Below, piece by piece: positions 9,060 through 17,378 of a stretch of DNA of 64,000 nucleotides (within the stretch, counting starts at the first letter, position 1; each line of letters begins with the position of its first letter). The notes under the pieces are model-generated. The model was not told the origin of the DNA. It saw nothing but the letters and a program-made list of their open reading frames with translations, and made no database searches. Origin of the DNA: Miniphocaeibacter sp012841535 (GTDB lineage Bacteria > Bacillota > Clostridia > Tissierellales > Peptoniphilaceae). A program made the translations under genes and the position numbers. The stretch lies in the NCBI RefSeq assembly GCF_049274025.1, contig NZ_JBASRV010000023.1. One strand, written 5' to 3'.

Positions 9060-10112
9060 TTAATAATGAGTTTTTGAAATTACCTTTACTTTTTCTGGAA
9101 AAGAATATAATTTCCATTCATTGTTTATATCCAATTTAAATCTATAAACTGCTTCTATAACTCTATGATGATAGCCATCTTTTTTATTGTGTATATCATA
9201 TTCTTCATATACCTTAATATCTACTGTATTACTACTTACATCATTATAATATATGATTTTAGCATATAGTAATTCCTCATAAATATCTGTACCAACATAT
9301 TTTTTCTGTTCCTTATAAGCTGGACTATTTACTATTATATATGGTTCTACATATGAAAAATCCTTATTATTTAAAGCTCTAACCATTCCATCTAAATAGG
9401 ATATTAATCCATCTTCTATAGAGTTAATCTGCTTTGAATTTCCATCAATAGCGGTTAAATAATCATATTCGTTTTCAAAATAAAAATCTAGATTTTTATT
9501 TTCAATATGGCTTAACTCATTATTAATATTTATTTCTACCTTCTGCTCATTATTTCCTGCTATTAACATATTAGTATTTATTTTATCTTTTAATTTATAC
9601 AGAATATCATAGCCTCTTTTGTAGTTTTCATGTTCAAACTCTTCATTGGCTTCTTCAATTTTTTCATCAACTTTTAAGTTGTCTTTTTCTTCTTTTGAAA
9701 TTTCAATACTATTAATTTCATTTAATATAATTTCGAACTTGTCTTGACTGTCCTTCCTGTATTCATTAAGTTTTCTAACTACAGGTTCTAAATTCTTATT
9801 TCTTAATTTTGAAGTATAAGGACCTTTATAACTTTCAATGTTTTCAATATCTTCCTTAATTTTTTCATATTTTACATCAGAAATAATCAATTGCTCAACA
9901 TCTTTTGAAATTTCATCAATTTCTTTCATATAGGAATTACGCTGAAAAAAATATAGAACAATTAATAATATAGCAATGCAAATAGCAAGTAAAACTACTA
10001 TTTTTTTAAAATTTAATTTTACTTTATCATTTTCTACCTTATTTATTTTCCCACAATGAGAACAGAACTTATCCTTCTCATCTATTTCATTTCCACAGTT
10101 ATTACAATGCAT
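9060..10112 (-). CDS. TcaA/YvbJ-like zinc-ribbon membrane protein
   Basis: 350 residues. An N-terminal zinc ribbon (C3, C6, C17, C20) is followed by one transmembrane helix at about 36-56 and then a long outside region. The last ~120 residues (from LISYLDGMVRAL) resemble the NTF2-like domain of TcaA/YvbJ proteins, and KLRNKNLEPVVRKL resembles the TcaA middle domain. In staphylococci TcaA affects glycopeptide susceptibility and wall state; here the role is unknown and a cell-envelope function is inferred. AGGAGAG precedes the start. It is a single gene with its own terminator, and I see no regulator beside it. Confidence 0.72.
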   Translation of the reverse strand: MHCNNCGNEIDEKDKFCSHCGKINKVENDKVKLNFKKIVVLLAICIAILLIVLYFFQRNSYMKEIDEISKDVEQLIISDVKYEKIKEDIENIESYKGPYTSKLRNKNLEPVVRKLNEYRKDSQDKFEIILNEINSIEISKEEKDNLKVDEKIEEANEEFEHENYKRGYDILYKLKDKINTNMLIAGNNEQKVEININNELSHIENKNLDFYFENEYDYLTAIDGNSKQINSIEDGLISYLDGMVRALNNKDFSYVEPYIIVNSPAYKEQKKYVGTDIYEELLYAKIIYYNDVSSNTVDIKVYEEYDIHNKKDGYHHRVIEAVYRFKLDINNEWKLYSFPEKVKVISKTHY

Positions 10113-10266
10113 ATACGCTCTCCTAAATATACTTATTAAATATAATTAATATCATATTATTTAAATACTTTTAAGTCAATATAATATTACATCTCACTTT
10201 TATAATCCATTTTATAGAAATTAAAATAGAGATGAATTTTTCCACCTCTATTATATGTATTTAAAT

Positions 10267-11643
10267 TTATTCCTTTTCTTCTTTTAATATAATATTAAGT
10301 ACAAAAGCTGTTATAGTACCTGCTGAAATTCCTGATGAAAATAGGGCATTTAAAACCGTTGGTAAATTTTCCACTATTTCAGGTTTAAATGTAACTCCTA
10401 AACCTATTGTTAATGATGATGCTATTATTATTAAATTTCTATTTGTAAATTTAACTAAGGACAAATTTTGAATTCCCGATGCCGCTACTGTACCAAACAT
10501 TAAAATCCCTGCTCCACCTAATACTGCTGGAGGCATTATAGATACTATTGTAGCAATTTTAGGAAATAAACTAATTAATATTAATAAAACTCCACTAATT
10601 ATTGCTACAGATCTTGATGCTACTTTAGTTAAAGGAATAAGTCCTGCATTTTGACTAAAGGTTGCAACTGGTCCTGAACCAAAAAATGGTGATAGGAATG
10701 AACCAAAGGCATCTGCTCTTACTCCATTTGCTATCATATCATCTGTTACTTCTGTTTCTGTTACCTCCCCAACTACTTGAACAACTCCTATTGTCTCTAT
10801 AACGGTTACTAAATATCCTGCTATAAATGGTATAACAAACTTTAAATCAAAATTTACACCAAATTTAAATATAGATGGTGGAGCGAACCAACTTGCTTCT
10901 ATAACTTGATTAAAGTCAACTTTATTTAAAGGTATACAGATAATATAACCAACTACTATCCCTATTAAAACTGAAGCTGAACTAACAAATCCCTTTCCAT
11001 ACCTGTTCAATAATATAATAATTACAAATACAATTAAAGCAATTCCAAGATTTTCAACAGAGCCATAGTCTGCTGCTCCTACTCCACCTGCAGCCCAGTC
11101 AAATGTTACAGGTACTAGAGTCATACCTATTAGTGTAATAACAGTTCCAGTGACAACTTGTGGAAAGAACTTTAGTAAAGGTTTAACAAAATAACTTAAA
11201 ATAAATTCTAAAATTGCACCTAAAATACTCGCTCCAAAATATGCTGGAAGTCCTCCTCCCATTCCAACTATAATAGTTGAAGCTGGAGCAACAAAACCAA
11301 AGTCTGTTCCCATAATTGTAGGTAGTCCAGAACCAATTCTAAACGGAGACATACCTATTCCTCTTGATTGTATTATTGTACATATACCTGAACATAACAA
11401 GGCAGCACTTACTAAATATGCTGTATCTGCAACATTGGCTCCTGCCATGCCGGCAATAATTAATGGTACTGCTACAATTCCTCCAAAAGCAGTTAAAATA
11501 TTTTGAATTCCCATTACAAAACCAACTGCAGCAGGTGGGTTATCTTCTACACCATAAAGAAGTTTCCCCTGGCTTTCAGCTTCATACAATTCTTTTTTCT
11601 TTACAAAAACGCTTCTTCGCTTTTCTGATACTTTATCACTCAT
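10267..11643 (-). CDS. NCS2 nucleobase permease, xanthine/urate-type
   Basis: 458-residue integral membrane symporter of the nucleobase-cation symporter-2 family with many hydrophobic segments, importing xanthine, urate or uracil with protons. The family signature (Q/E)NxGxxxxT is seen as QNAGLIPLT near 318, followed by VASR; a Gln at the first position is typical of the xanthine/urate branch. The helix 3 motif GSGLPTIMGTDFGFV is intact. The upstream gap to the next terminator is too short for a purine riboswitch and none was seen. A GGAGGG site lies about 10 bases before the ATG. Monocistronic. Substrate is uncertain. Confidence 0.87.
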   Translation of the reverse strand: MSDKVSEKRRSVFVKKKELYEAESQGKLLYGVEDNPPAAVGFVMGIQNILTAFGGIVAVPLIIAGMAGANVADTAYLVSAALLCSGICTIIQSRGIGMSPFRIGSGLPTIMGTDFGFVAPASTIIVGMGGGLPAYFGASILGAILEFILSYFVKPLLKFFPQVVTGTVITLIGMTLVPVTFDWAAGGVGAADYGSVENLGIALIVFVIIILLNRYGKGFVSSASVLIGIVVGYIICIPLNKVDFNQVIEASWFAPPSIFKFGVNFDLKFVIPFIAGYLVTVIETIGVVQVVGEVTETEVTDDMIANGVRADAFGSFLSPFFGSGPVATFSQNAGLIPLTKVASRSVAIISGVLLILISLFPKIATIVSIMPPAVLGGAGILMFGTVAASGIQNLSLVKFTNRNLIIIASSLTIGLGVTFKPEIVENLPTVLNALFSSGISAGTITAFVLNIILKEEKE

Positions 11644-11714
11644 ATTTTCAATCCCTCCTTTTATTCTGTTAATATTATAACATTTATAATTATATTTTCA
11701 TCAAATTCTTCAAT

Positions 11715-11758
11715 AAAAAAATGCTGCAAAACTATTAAATAATTTTGCAGCATTTTTT
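11715..11758 (-). terminator. Strong terminator of the DUF5711-yedF-mscS-DUF951 operon
   Basis: Perfect 16-bp inverted repeat with core ATGCTGCAAAA/TTTTGCAGCAT. It overlaps the DUF951 stop codon and has a T tail on the minus strand. Confidence 0.95.
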
Positions 11759-11981
11759 ACTCTTCTTCAGGCTCATAATGTACAATGGAAATAAATTTTC
11801 CATCCTTATTTCTAATTCTTCTCAATCTTTTATCAAAGTCCATTCGAGAAAGCCAAACAACTTTATTACATCCCTGACACTCTAACTTTATATCTAAACC
11901 AGTTCTAAGTATTTTCCATTTATTTTCACCGCAAGGATGTCCTTTTTTCAAGGTTACAATGTCGCCTACTCTATATTTCAT
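11757..11981 (-). CDS. DUF951 family protein
   Basis: 74-residue small basic protein of the DUF951 family. It has the typical start YRVGDIVTLKKGHPCGENKW, a CQGC pair that with the earlier Cys may bind metal, and a Trp-rich beta fold. Function is unknown. In many Firmicutes it sits right next to mscS, as here (10 bp downstream), and is the last gene of the operon. The terminator stem begins at its stop codon. Confidence 0.85.
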   Translation of the reverse strand: MKYRVGDIVTLKKGHPCGENKWKILRTGLDIKLECQGCNKVVWLSRMDFDKRLRRIRNKDGKFISIVHYEPEEE

Positions 11982-11991
11982 ATTATTACCC

Positions 11992-12828
11992 CTAAATATT
12001 ATCCATATTTAACTTCCTAGTTTCCTTAATAAACAATTCTCTCATTTGTAATTCAATTATAGCCTGTTTACCTGGTTTAGTCCATGCTACTATTGCAATT
12101 TTAACACTGCTACCAAGGCCTATATCCATTACTCCCATTAAATATGGTTTTACCGTTACATTTTTATCCTTACCTATTTTTTCAGAAATAATAGCTACAA
12201 CTTTTTCAATATCTGAAATACTCATTTCATTTGGAACAATTATTTCTACATAGGCCCTCTGATTTCCTTTAGACATATTTTTTACAGTATTTATATTACC
12301 ATTTCCAATTGATGTAATAGAGCCATCAAACCCCTTAATAAATGTAGTTCTCATTCCAAATTCAACAACATTACCGGAAATTGTATTATTTATTAATACA
12401 TGATCTCCTATAACATACTGTCCCTCAAATATAATAAATATACCAGATATTACATCCTTAACTATGGATTGGGCACCAAACCCTACTGCAACCCCTCCTA
12501 TACCAGCAAGACCTACACTAATGCTTTTACCTATGTCAAATACTTCAAGTATTAAAACCAGCCCTATAAAATAGATAATATATTTTAGTGTATTGTCTAT
12601 TACAGAGGTAATTGTTAGACTTTTTTTAGCATCTATAAATTTACTGTCTAATTTTTCAGAGTTTTTTAACAAATATTTATTAAATAATTTATGGACAAGT
12701 TTGGCCATTATAATTGTAATTATTGCAATAATTAAAGCATATAATAATTTGCCAAGTATATTTAAATTATTTGCTTCGTTATAAAAAATTTTCCTTATAT
12801 TTCCTATAAATGAATTTATTGTTTCCAT
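11992..12828 (-). CDS. mscS: Small-conductance mechanosensitive channel, MscS family
   Basis: 278-residue membrane channel that opens on hypo-osmotic stretch. Hydrophobic helices lie at about 28-48 and 80-100. The pore helix is LAGIGGVAVGFGAQSIVKDVISGIFII (about 108-134), with the Gly/Ala packing and the AQS-DxxSG signature of MscS. The beta domain and cytoplasmic vestibule follow. The ATG overlaps the stop of the DUF3343 gene by 1 bp, so translation is coupled. It lies in the selenium-trait-marked operon, a neighbourhood seen in other clostridia. Confidence 0.92.
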   Translation of the reverse strand: METINSFIGNIRKIFYNEANNLNILGKLLYALIIAIITIIMAKLVHKLFNKYLLKNSEKLDSKFIDAKKSLTITSVIDNTLKYIIYFIGLVLILEVFDIGKSISVGLAGIGGVAVGFGAQSIVKDVISGIFIIFEGQYVIGDHVLINNTISGNVVEFGMRTTFIKGFDGSITSIGNGNINTVKNMSKGNQRAYVEIIVPNEMSISDIEKVVAIISEKIGKDKNVTVKPYLMGVMDIGLGSSVKIAIVAWTKPGKQAIIELQMRELFIKETRKLNMDNI

Positions 12829-13079
12829 TAAGCAATTTTCACCACTTCTACATTTCCTTTTTCTTTTTTATATTTCCAAATATAACCTATTGGCAAGTCT
12901 TCTTTTAATTTAACAATATTATCTAATTCTTGATTTTCAACCATTATTGCTAAACCACAACTTCTACTAATTTCCCTAGGAGTTGGTATGGTTTTAATTT
13001 TATAGCCCATTTCTATTAATTTTTTTTCTGTCATCATGGTGAAATTTACAGAATCAAAAGTTAATAATATTACATCCAT
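12828..13079 (-). CDS. DUF3343 family protein (putative Se/S carrier-like)
   Basis: 83 residues matching the DUF3343 pattern: an N-terminal TFDSVNFTMMTEKKL stretch, then IPTPREISRSCGLAI with the conserved Cys, then a beta C-terminus. The family commonly accompanies YedF and selenium-using genomes; the conserved Cys could carry a persulfide or selenide, but this is not proven. It overlaps yedF upstream and mscS downstream by single bases (TAATG), so all three are probably translated together. Confidence 0.8.
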   Translation of the reverse strand: MDVILLTFDSVNFTMMTEKKLIEMGYKIKTIPTPREISRSCGLAIMVENQELDNIVKLKEDLPIGYIWKYKKEKGNVEVVKIA

Positions 13080-13669
13080 TACCTAATTACCACATTTTTA
13101 GAAGCTTCTTTAATTTTCTCATAAATTGTGTACATATTGGAAACTTCCCCAACTTTTAATTTATCTTTTAAATTATAATAGTCTAAACATGTACCACAAG
13201 AATGAATTTCTACACCCTCTTTGGCTAATTTTTCTATATCATCTAGAACCGGTGAATCTTCACAGGTTAAAAATACTCCACTATTATAGAAAATTATAGT
13301 ATTTGGTAATGGTTTTGTTTCTGTAACTGTATACATAAATGATTTCATTAATATATGTCCTAACTCTTCTTCTCCACCACCCATTGTATCAGAAGCAATT
13401 ACTAGTGTATAATCTTCATCATCCATGATTTCACATGTTAAATTATCCTTCTTTTCTGATTTATTAATTGTAACCTTATACTCATTTTCAGAAATTGTTA
13501 CTACGCTATATTCATATCCTTGACCTTTGGCTAATCTTGAAAGATTTTCCACTGCTACTTTATTGTCAACTGTAGTTTCAACTTCTCCACTATCTATATT
13601 ATCTAATTCTTTCTTTGTTAATATTACTGGTTTAGGACATGCCAATCCTTTTGCATCAATTTTTATCAT
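13079..13669 (-). CDS. yedF: Sulfurtransferase-like selenium metabolism protein YedF
   Basis: 196 residues in two domains. A TusA-like domain (1-75) has the catalytic CPKP motif at about 10-13. A DsrE/DsrF-like domain (90-196) contains SCGTCLDYYNL. This fused form is the YedF family, a marker of genomes that use selenium through SelD. It probably binds or passes sulfur or selenium; the partner is unknown. ATATCCTCC (minus AGGAGG) precedes the start. It sits between the DUF5711 gene (9 bp gap) and DUF3343 (1-bp overlap). No selenoprotein gene was recognised in the window. Confidence 0.88.
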   Translation of the reverse strand: MIKIDAKGLACPKPVILTKKELDNIDSGEVETTVDNKVAVENLSRLAKGQGYEYSVVTISENEYKVTINKSEKKDNLTCEIMDDEDYTLVIASDTMGGGEEELGHILMKSFMYTVTETKPLPNTIIFYNSGVFLTCEDSPVLDDIEKLAKEGVEIHSCGTCLDYYNLKDKLKVGEVSNMYTIYEKIKEASKNVVIR

Positions 13670-13678
13670 AATATCCTC

Positions 13679-14698
13679 CTAGTTTTCATTTACCTTAGTA
13701 ACAGAATCCTTGTGAATTAAATACAATCCATTTTCTGTTTTTATTATTTTCTGCACGTCTGAAACAGTTTTAGCATTATCTACTTTTCCTCTTATATATT
13801 CAGAATAATTGTTTTTACCAATTAAGAATACTCGATTATCACTTACGAATAAATTACTATAATCTTCCTTTAATTGTATGGAATTAATTAATTTAAAATC
13901 AAAATCATAAATATTTAAAGAATCGCCTTCTAAAATATAAATATTGGATTTTAAAATTCCAGCTCCTTTAAATTCTGAAATCCTTCTTTTGGACTCTATA
14001 TTAAAATCATCAAATATTATAGCTTGTTTATTACTAATTAATAAGTATCTATCATTATCAATATATTCAGAAAACATTATAACTTCACCAGCAAAACTTT
14101 GACTGATTTCCGTATCTTCTTTTATATTTTTCAAATATATCTTTGATTTATATACATTATCAATTAAATCAATAGTAGTAACAATTAATTCTTTTTGTTT
14201 TTCAGACATTATAGCTGTAGTAATGGCAGACTTTGTCTTTATTGTATCGACTTGTTTGCCTTTAAAGTCCATTAAAACAAGTTCCTTATCTCCTGAAATA
14301 TAAATAATATTATCCTTAATTTCAATATTTTTAATTTCAAATTTCATTTTAAGACTTTCTTCAATTTTGCCATTTGAATTAACAATATATAAGTTTTTAT
14401 TTTCATATATAACTAATTTATTATTATCGCCAACTAAATGTCCTTTTTCTACTGGAATATTAACGGATATTTTCTCTTTTCCTGTTTCGTCATAAGACTT
14501 TAAATTATTGGTTTTTAAAAGATATATTCCCTCATCTAATATTGCAATATTAGTATAGTCCCCTTCAAAAGGAATTTTTTCCATACTTCCAATACTACCT
14601 GCTTTTAAATTAAATAATAAAAAAATAATAACCACAAAAAATACAAGTAATATTATAAAACCAAATAATTTCTTATTAAATTTTTTTAATTTTTTCAT
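13679..14698 (-). CDS. Membrane-anchored beta-propeller-like protein (DUF5711-type)
   Basis: 339 residues. A basic N-terminus and one transmembrane segment (about 11-30) form a signal anchor. The rest is a chain of short beta-strand repeats (for example NKLVIYENKNLYIVNSNGK and KELVLMDFKGKQVDTIKTK), as in a propeller or WD-like fold outside the membrane. It fits the DUF5711 family found at this position in other clostridial yedF-mscS clusters. No enzyme motif was seen and function is unknown. First gene of the operon; the next gene starts 9 bp downstream. Confidence 0.6.
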   Translation of the reverse strand: MKKLKKFNKKLFGFIILLVFFVVIIFLLFNLKAGSIGSMEKIPFEGDYTNIAILDEGIYLLKTNNLKSYDETGKEKISVNIPVEKGHLVGDNNKLVIYENKNLYIVNSNGKIEESLKMKFEIKNIEIKDNIIYISGDKELVLMDFKGKQVDTIKTKSAITTAIMSEKQKELIVTTIDLIDNVYKSKIYLKNIKEDTEISQSFAGEVIMFSEYIDNDRYLLISNKQAIIFDDFNIESKRRISEFKGAGILKSNIYILEGDSLNIYDFDFKLINSIQLKEDYSNLFVSDNRVFLIGKNNYSEYIRGKVDNAKTVSDVQKIIKTENGLYLIHKDSVTKVNEN

Positions 14699-14915
14699 AT
14701 TATCACCAATTTTTACAACCTATTAATAATTTTACCACTATATCTAGTTGAATTCTACCAATTATAATTTTATAACTATAATTGAAAAATAAATAAATTG
14801 GTGAAATATTTTCTACTACTTAAATAAATCATTTTTAATTTTTAAAAAAATAATTCATCCTATTTATTATTATATACTATAAATCGAGATTTTTTTCTAT
14901 AAGTTTAAGAAAATT

Positions 14916-14948
14916 AAAAATCTTGATAGTATAGACTACCAAGATTTT
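14916..14948 (-). terminator. Terminator of rubrerythrin
   Basis: Fourteen-bp inverted repeat AAAATCTTGATAGT/ACTACCAAGATTTT with one G-T pair and a 4-nt loop. Confidence 0.8.
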
Positions 14949-14961
14949 AATTTAATTCTTA

Positions 14962-15543
14962 TTAATAAGTTTCTTTAAAAACTTCGAAATGAGCTTGTGG
15001 ATGATCACATGCTGGACATTTAACAGGAGCAGTTTTTCCTGTATGTACATATCCGCAGTTATTACATTTCCATTCAACTACTTCTTCTTTTTTGAAAACT
15101 TCATCATTTTCAATATTTGCAAGTAATTTTCTGAATCTTCTTTCATGTCTGTCTTCTACTTCTGCAATTTCTCTCCATACATAAGCTATTTCTTTAAATC
15201 CTTCTTCTTCTGCTATGTCTGCAAATCCTGGATACATTTCTACAAACTCTTCATGTTCTCCATTAGCTGCAGCCAGTAAATTTTCTGCAGTAGTCCCTAA
15301 TTCTACTGGATAATTCCAATCTACTTGAATAGTTTCATCTTTTAAATCTTCATTTAAAAATTTAAAAAATCTTTTAGCATGTTCTTTTTCATTTCTTGCA
15401 GTTTCTTCAAATATATTAGATATTTGAACATATCCTTCCTTTTTAGCTGTAGAAGCATAGTATGTATATCTCATATTAGCTTGAGATTCTCCTGCAAATG
15501 AAATCATAAGATTCTTAGCTGTTTTTGTTCCCTTTAAACTCAT
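14962..15543 (-). CDS. rbr: Rubrerythrin
   Basis: 193-residue cytosolic NAD(P)H-linked peroxidase of anaerobes. The N-terminal ferritin-like four-helix domain carries the diiron ligands (the E-x2-H motifs ETARNEKEHAKRF and EVEDRHERRF, plus EEFVEMYP). The C-terminal rubredoxin-like domain has CNNCGYVH and CPACDHP (about 159-180) for the Fe(Cys)4 site. It detoxifies hydrogen peroxide with electrons from rubredoxin or a reductase. It is monocistronic, with a consensus promoter overlapped by a PerR/Fur-family operator, which fits peroxide induction. Confidence 0.97.
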   Translation of the reverse strand: MSLKGTKTAKNLMISFAGESQANMRYTYYASTAKKEGYVQISNIFEETARNEKEHAKRFFKFLNEDLKDETIQVDWNYPVELGTTAENLLAAANGEHEEFVEMYPGFADIAEEEGFKEIAYVWREIAEVEDRHERRFRKLLANIENDEVFKKEEVVEWKCNNCGYVHTGKTAPVKCPACDHPQAHFEVFKETY

Positions 15544-15573
15544 AATTACCCCCTCGTTATAGTAATGTTAAAT

Positions 15574-15588
15574 TTGTAATCATTACAA
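15574..15588 (-). promoter_or_regulatory. PerR/Fur-family operator upstream of rubrerythrin
   Basis: Perfect 7-1-7 palindrome TTGTAAT-C-ATTACAA, one base pair per half from the PerR box TTATAAT-N-ATTATAA. Outer arms AATGTTA (15564-15570) and TAACATT (15589-15595) extend the symmetry. It lies just past the -10 box, a position suited to repression. Confidence 0.72.
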
Positions 15589-15592
15589 TAAC

Positions 15593-15621
15593 ATTGTAGC
15601 AACTAGACTTTTTTTTGTCAA
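15593..15621 (-). promoter_or_regulatory. Promoter of rubrerythrin
   Basis: Consensus TTGACA (15616-15621), 17-bp spacer, TACAAT (15593-15598) on the minus strand. Confidence 0.85.
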
Positions 15622-15628
15622 ATAGAAA

Positions 15629-17371
15629 TTATAATCTTGGTCTAGGTTTATATGATGTATGAAGTAGCTCTTCTGCCTTTTCTGAGCCTGGTTTTTCTAA
15701 AAATTCATCATATAGTTTCTTTATCATAGGATTTTCATGTGCCTTTCTTATGGTCTTATCCCTATCAACCTTATATATTCCTTCTGCCCTTTTCCTTAAT
15801 ATAGTTAAATCTCCATAATGATATGGTTGACCAGCTCCACCTATACATCCTCCAGGACAAGCCATGACTTCTATTGCATCAAAATGCTCCTCACCTTTAC
15901 GAATTTTTTCTAAAAGTCTTCTTGTGTTACCTAAGCCATTTGCTACTGCGATTCTTATTAGTCTTCCATTTATATCTATTTCAGTAGTTTTAATACCTTT
16001 AATTCCCCTTAGTTCAGTAAACTCCATATAGCCTAAAGGTTGTCCTGTTAACCATTCGTAAGCAGTTCTAACAGTAGCTTCTATAACTCCTCCAGTTGAG
16101 CCAAATATAGCTCCTGCACCTGATGATTCTCCCATTATATTATCAAAATCAGCTTCTTCTAATAAGTCAAAGCTTATTCCAGCTTCCTTAATCATAATTG
16201 CTAATTCCCTAGTAGTTATTACTACATCTACATCTTTTTTATCTTCATTCATAAGTTCTGGTCTTGCAGACTCATATTTTTTAGCAACACAAGGCATAAC
16301 AGATACTACTACAATATCATCTGGATTAATATTCATTTTTTCTGCATAATAGGTTTTAGCTATTGTTCCAAACATTTCATGAGGTGACTTACAGGAAGAT
16401 GGTATGTCTAACATATCTGAGAATTGTTGTTCCATAAAATTAACCCATGAAGGACAACAACTTGTTAATATTGGTAATTTCCCTCCATTTTGAAGTCTAT
16501 TGGCAAATTCATTTGCTTCTTCCATAACTGTTAAATCTGCTGCAAAATTTGTGTCAAAAACTTTATCAAAACCTAAATTTTTTAAAGCCGTTACCATTTT
16601 ACCTGTTAAATCAGTTCCTGGCTCAAATCCAAATTCCTCTCCTATAGCAACTCTAATTGCTGGAGCAGTTTGAACTATTACATGTTTACTTTCATCATGT
16701 AATAATCTCCATAATTTTCCTATATTATTTATTTCAGTTAAAGCTCCTGTTGGACATACTGCAACACATTGTCCACAGAAAGTACAGGTTGTATTATACA
16801 TTGACTTATCAAAAGTTGATCCTACATATGTATTAAAACCTCTACCTATTGTAGCTAATGCACCAACGGTTTGTGTATTATTACAAACTGTTTCACATCT
16901 TTTACAAAGAATACATTTGTTTGGATCCCTCATTATAGACAGACTATCTACATCTATTGCATACTTACTTCTCTCACCCTTATAGTGAATTTTCCTTATA
17001 CCTAAATCAGATGCTAATTTTTGTAATTCACAGTTCATATTTTTAGCACATACTAAACAATCCGTTGGGTGATTTGATAATAATAATTCTACAATTGCCC
17101 TTCTTGCTTGTATTGCTCTTGCAGATTCAGTTTTAATTTCCATACCTTCAAAGACCGGAGTAGCACAAGCTGCAACTAATTTTCCCGTATTTACTACTTC
17201 AACCATACAAACTCTACATGAAGCTCTTTTATTTTCTAAGTCTATTTCATGTAAACTTAAATGACACAAAGTAGGTATTTTAATTTTAAGCCTTTTGGCT
17301 GCAGATAAAATTGTTGTACCTTCTTCAACTGCAATACTATGACCATTTATAATAACATTTACCATTTTCAT
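15629..17371 (-). CDS. hydA: [FeFe]-hydrogenase catalytic subunit (HydA/HndD type)
   Basis: 580 residues, the H2-forming subunit of a trimeric NAD-linked hydrogenase. Order of domains: 2Fe-2S (C-rich 1-75, SCRVCMVE), His-Cys3 cluster (HPTDCLVCAKNMNC, about 96-109), two 4Fe-4S motifs (CILCKRCETVC and CTFCGQCVAVCPTG), then the H-cluster domain with L1 TSCCPSW, L2 MPCVAKKYE and L3 ACPGGCIGGAGQPY. A small C-terminal Fe-hydrogenase domain ends in HTSYKPR. It follows hydB by 7 bp as the last gene of the operon. With HydB/HydC it probably bifurcates electrons from NADH and ferredoxin to H2. Confidence 0.96.
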   Translation of the reverse strand: MKMVNVIINGHSIAVEEGTTILSAAKRLKIKIPTLCHLSLHEIDLENKRASCRVCMVEVVNTGKLVAACATPVFEGMEIKTESARAIQARRAIVELLLSNHPTDCLVCAKNMNCELQKLASDLGIRKIHYKGERSKYAIDVDSLSIMRDPNKCILCKRCETVCNNTQTVGALATIGRGFNTYVGSTFDKSMYNTTCTFCGQCVAVCPTGALTEINNIGKLWRLLHDESKHVIVQTAPAIRVAIGEEFGFEPGTDLTGKMVTALKNLGFDKVFDTNFAADLTVMEEANEFANRLQNGGKLPILTSCCPSWVNFMEQQFSDMLDIPSSCKSPHEMFGTIAKTYYAEKMNINPDDIVVVSVMPCVAKKYESARPELMNEDKKDVDVVITTRELAIMIKEAGISFDLLEEADFDNIMGESSGAGAIFGSTGGVIEATVRTAYEWLTGQPLGYMEFTELRGIKGIKTTEIDINGRLIRIAVANGLGNTRRLLEKIRKGEEHFDAIEVMACPGGCIGGAGQPYHYGDLTILRKRAEGIYKVDRDKTIRKAHENPMIKKLYDEFLEKPGSEKAEELLHTSYKPRPRL

Positions 17372-17378
17372 AATATAA

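Noticed and set aside
11644..11714. Purine riboswitch upstream of the NCS2 permease
   Set aside because: Only about 70 bp separate the gene from the preceding terminator and no purine-aptamer junction sequence is present.
13079..13669. In-frame selenocysteine TGA near yedF
   Set aside because: Frames are complete without reading through a TGA; no selenoprotein was recognised in the window.
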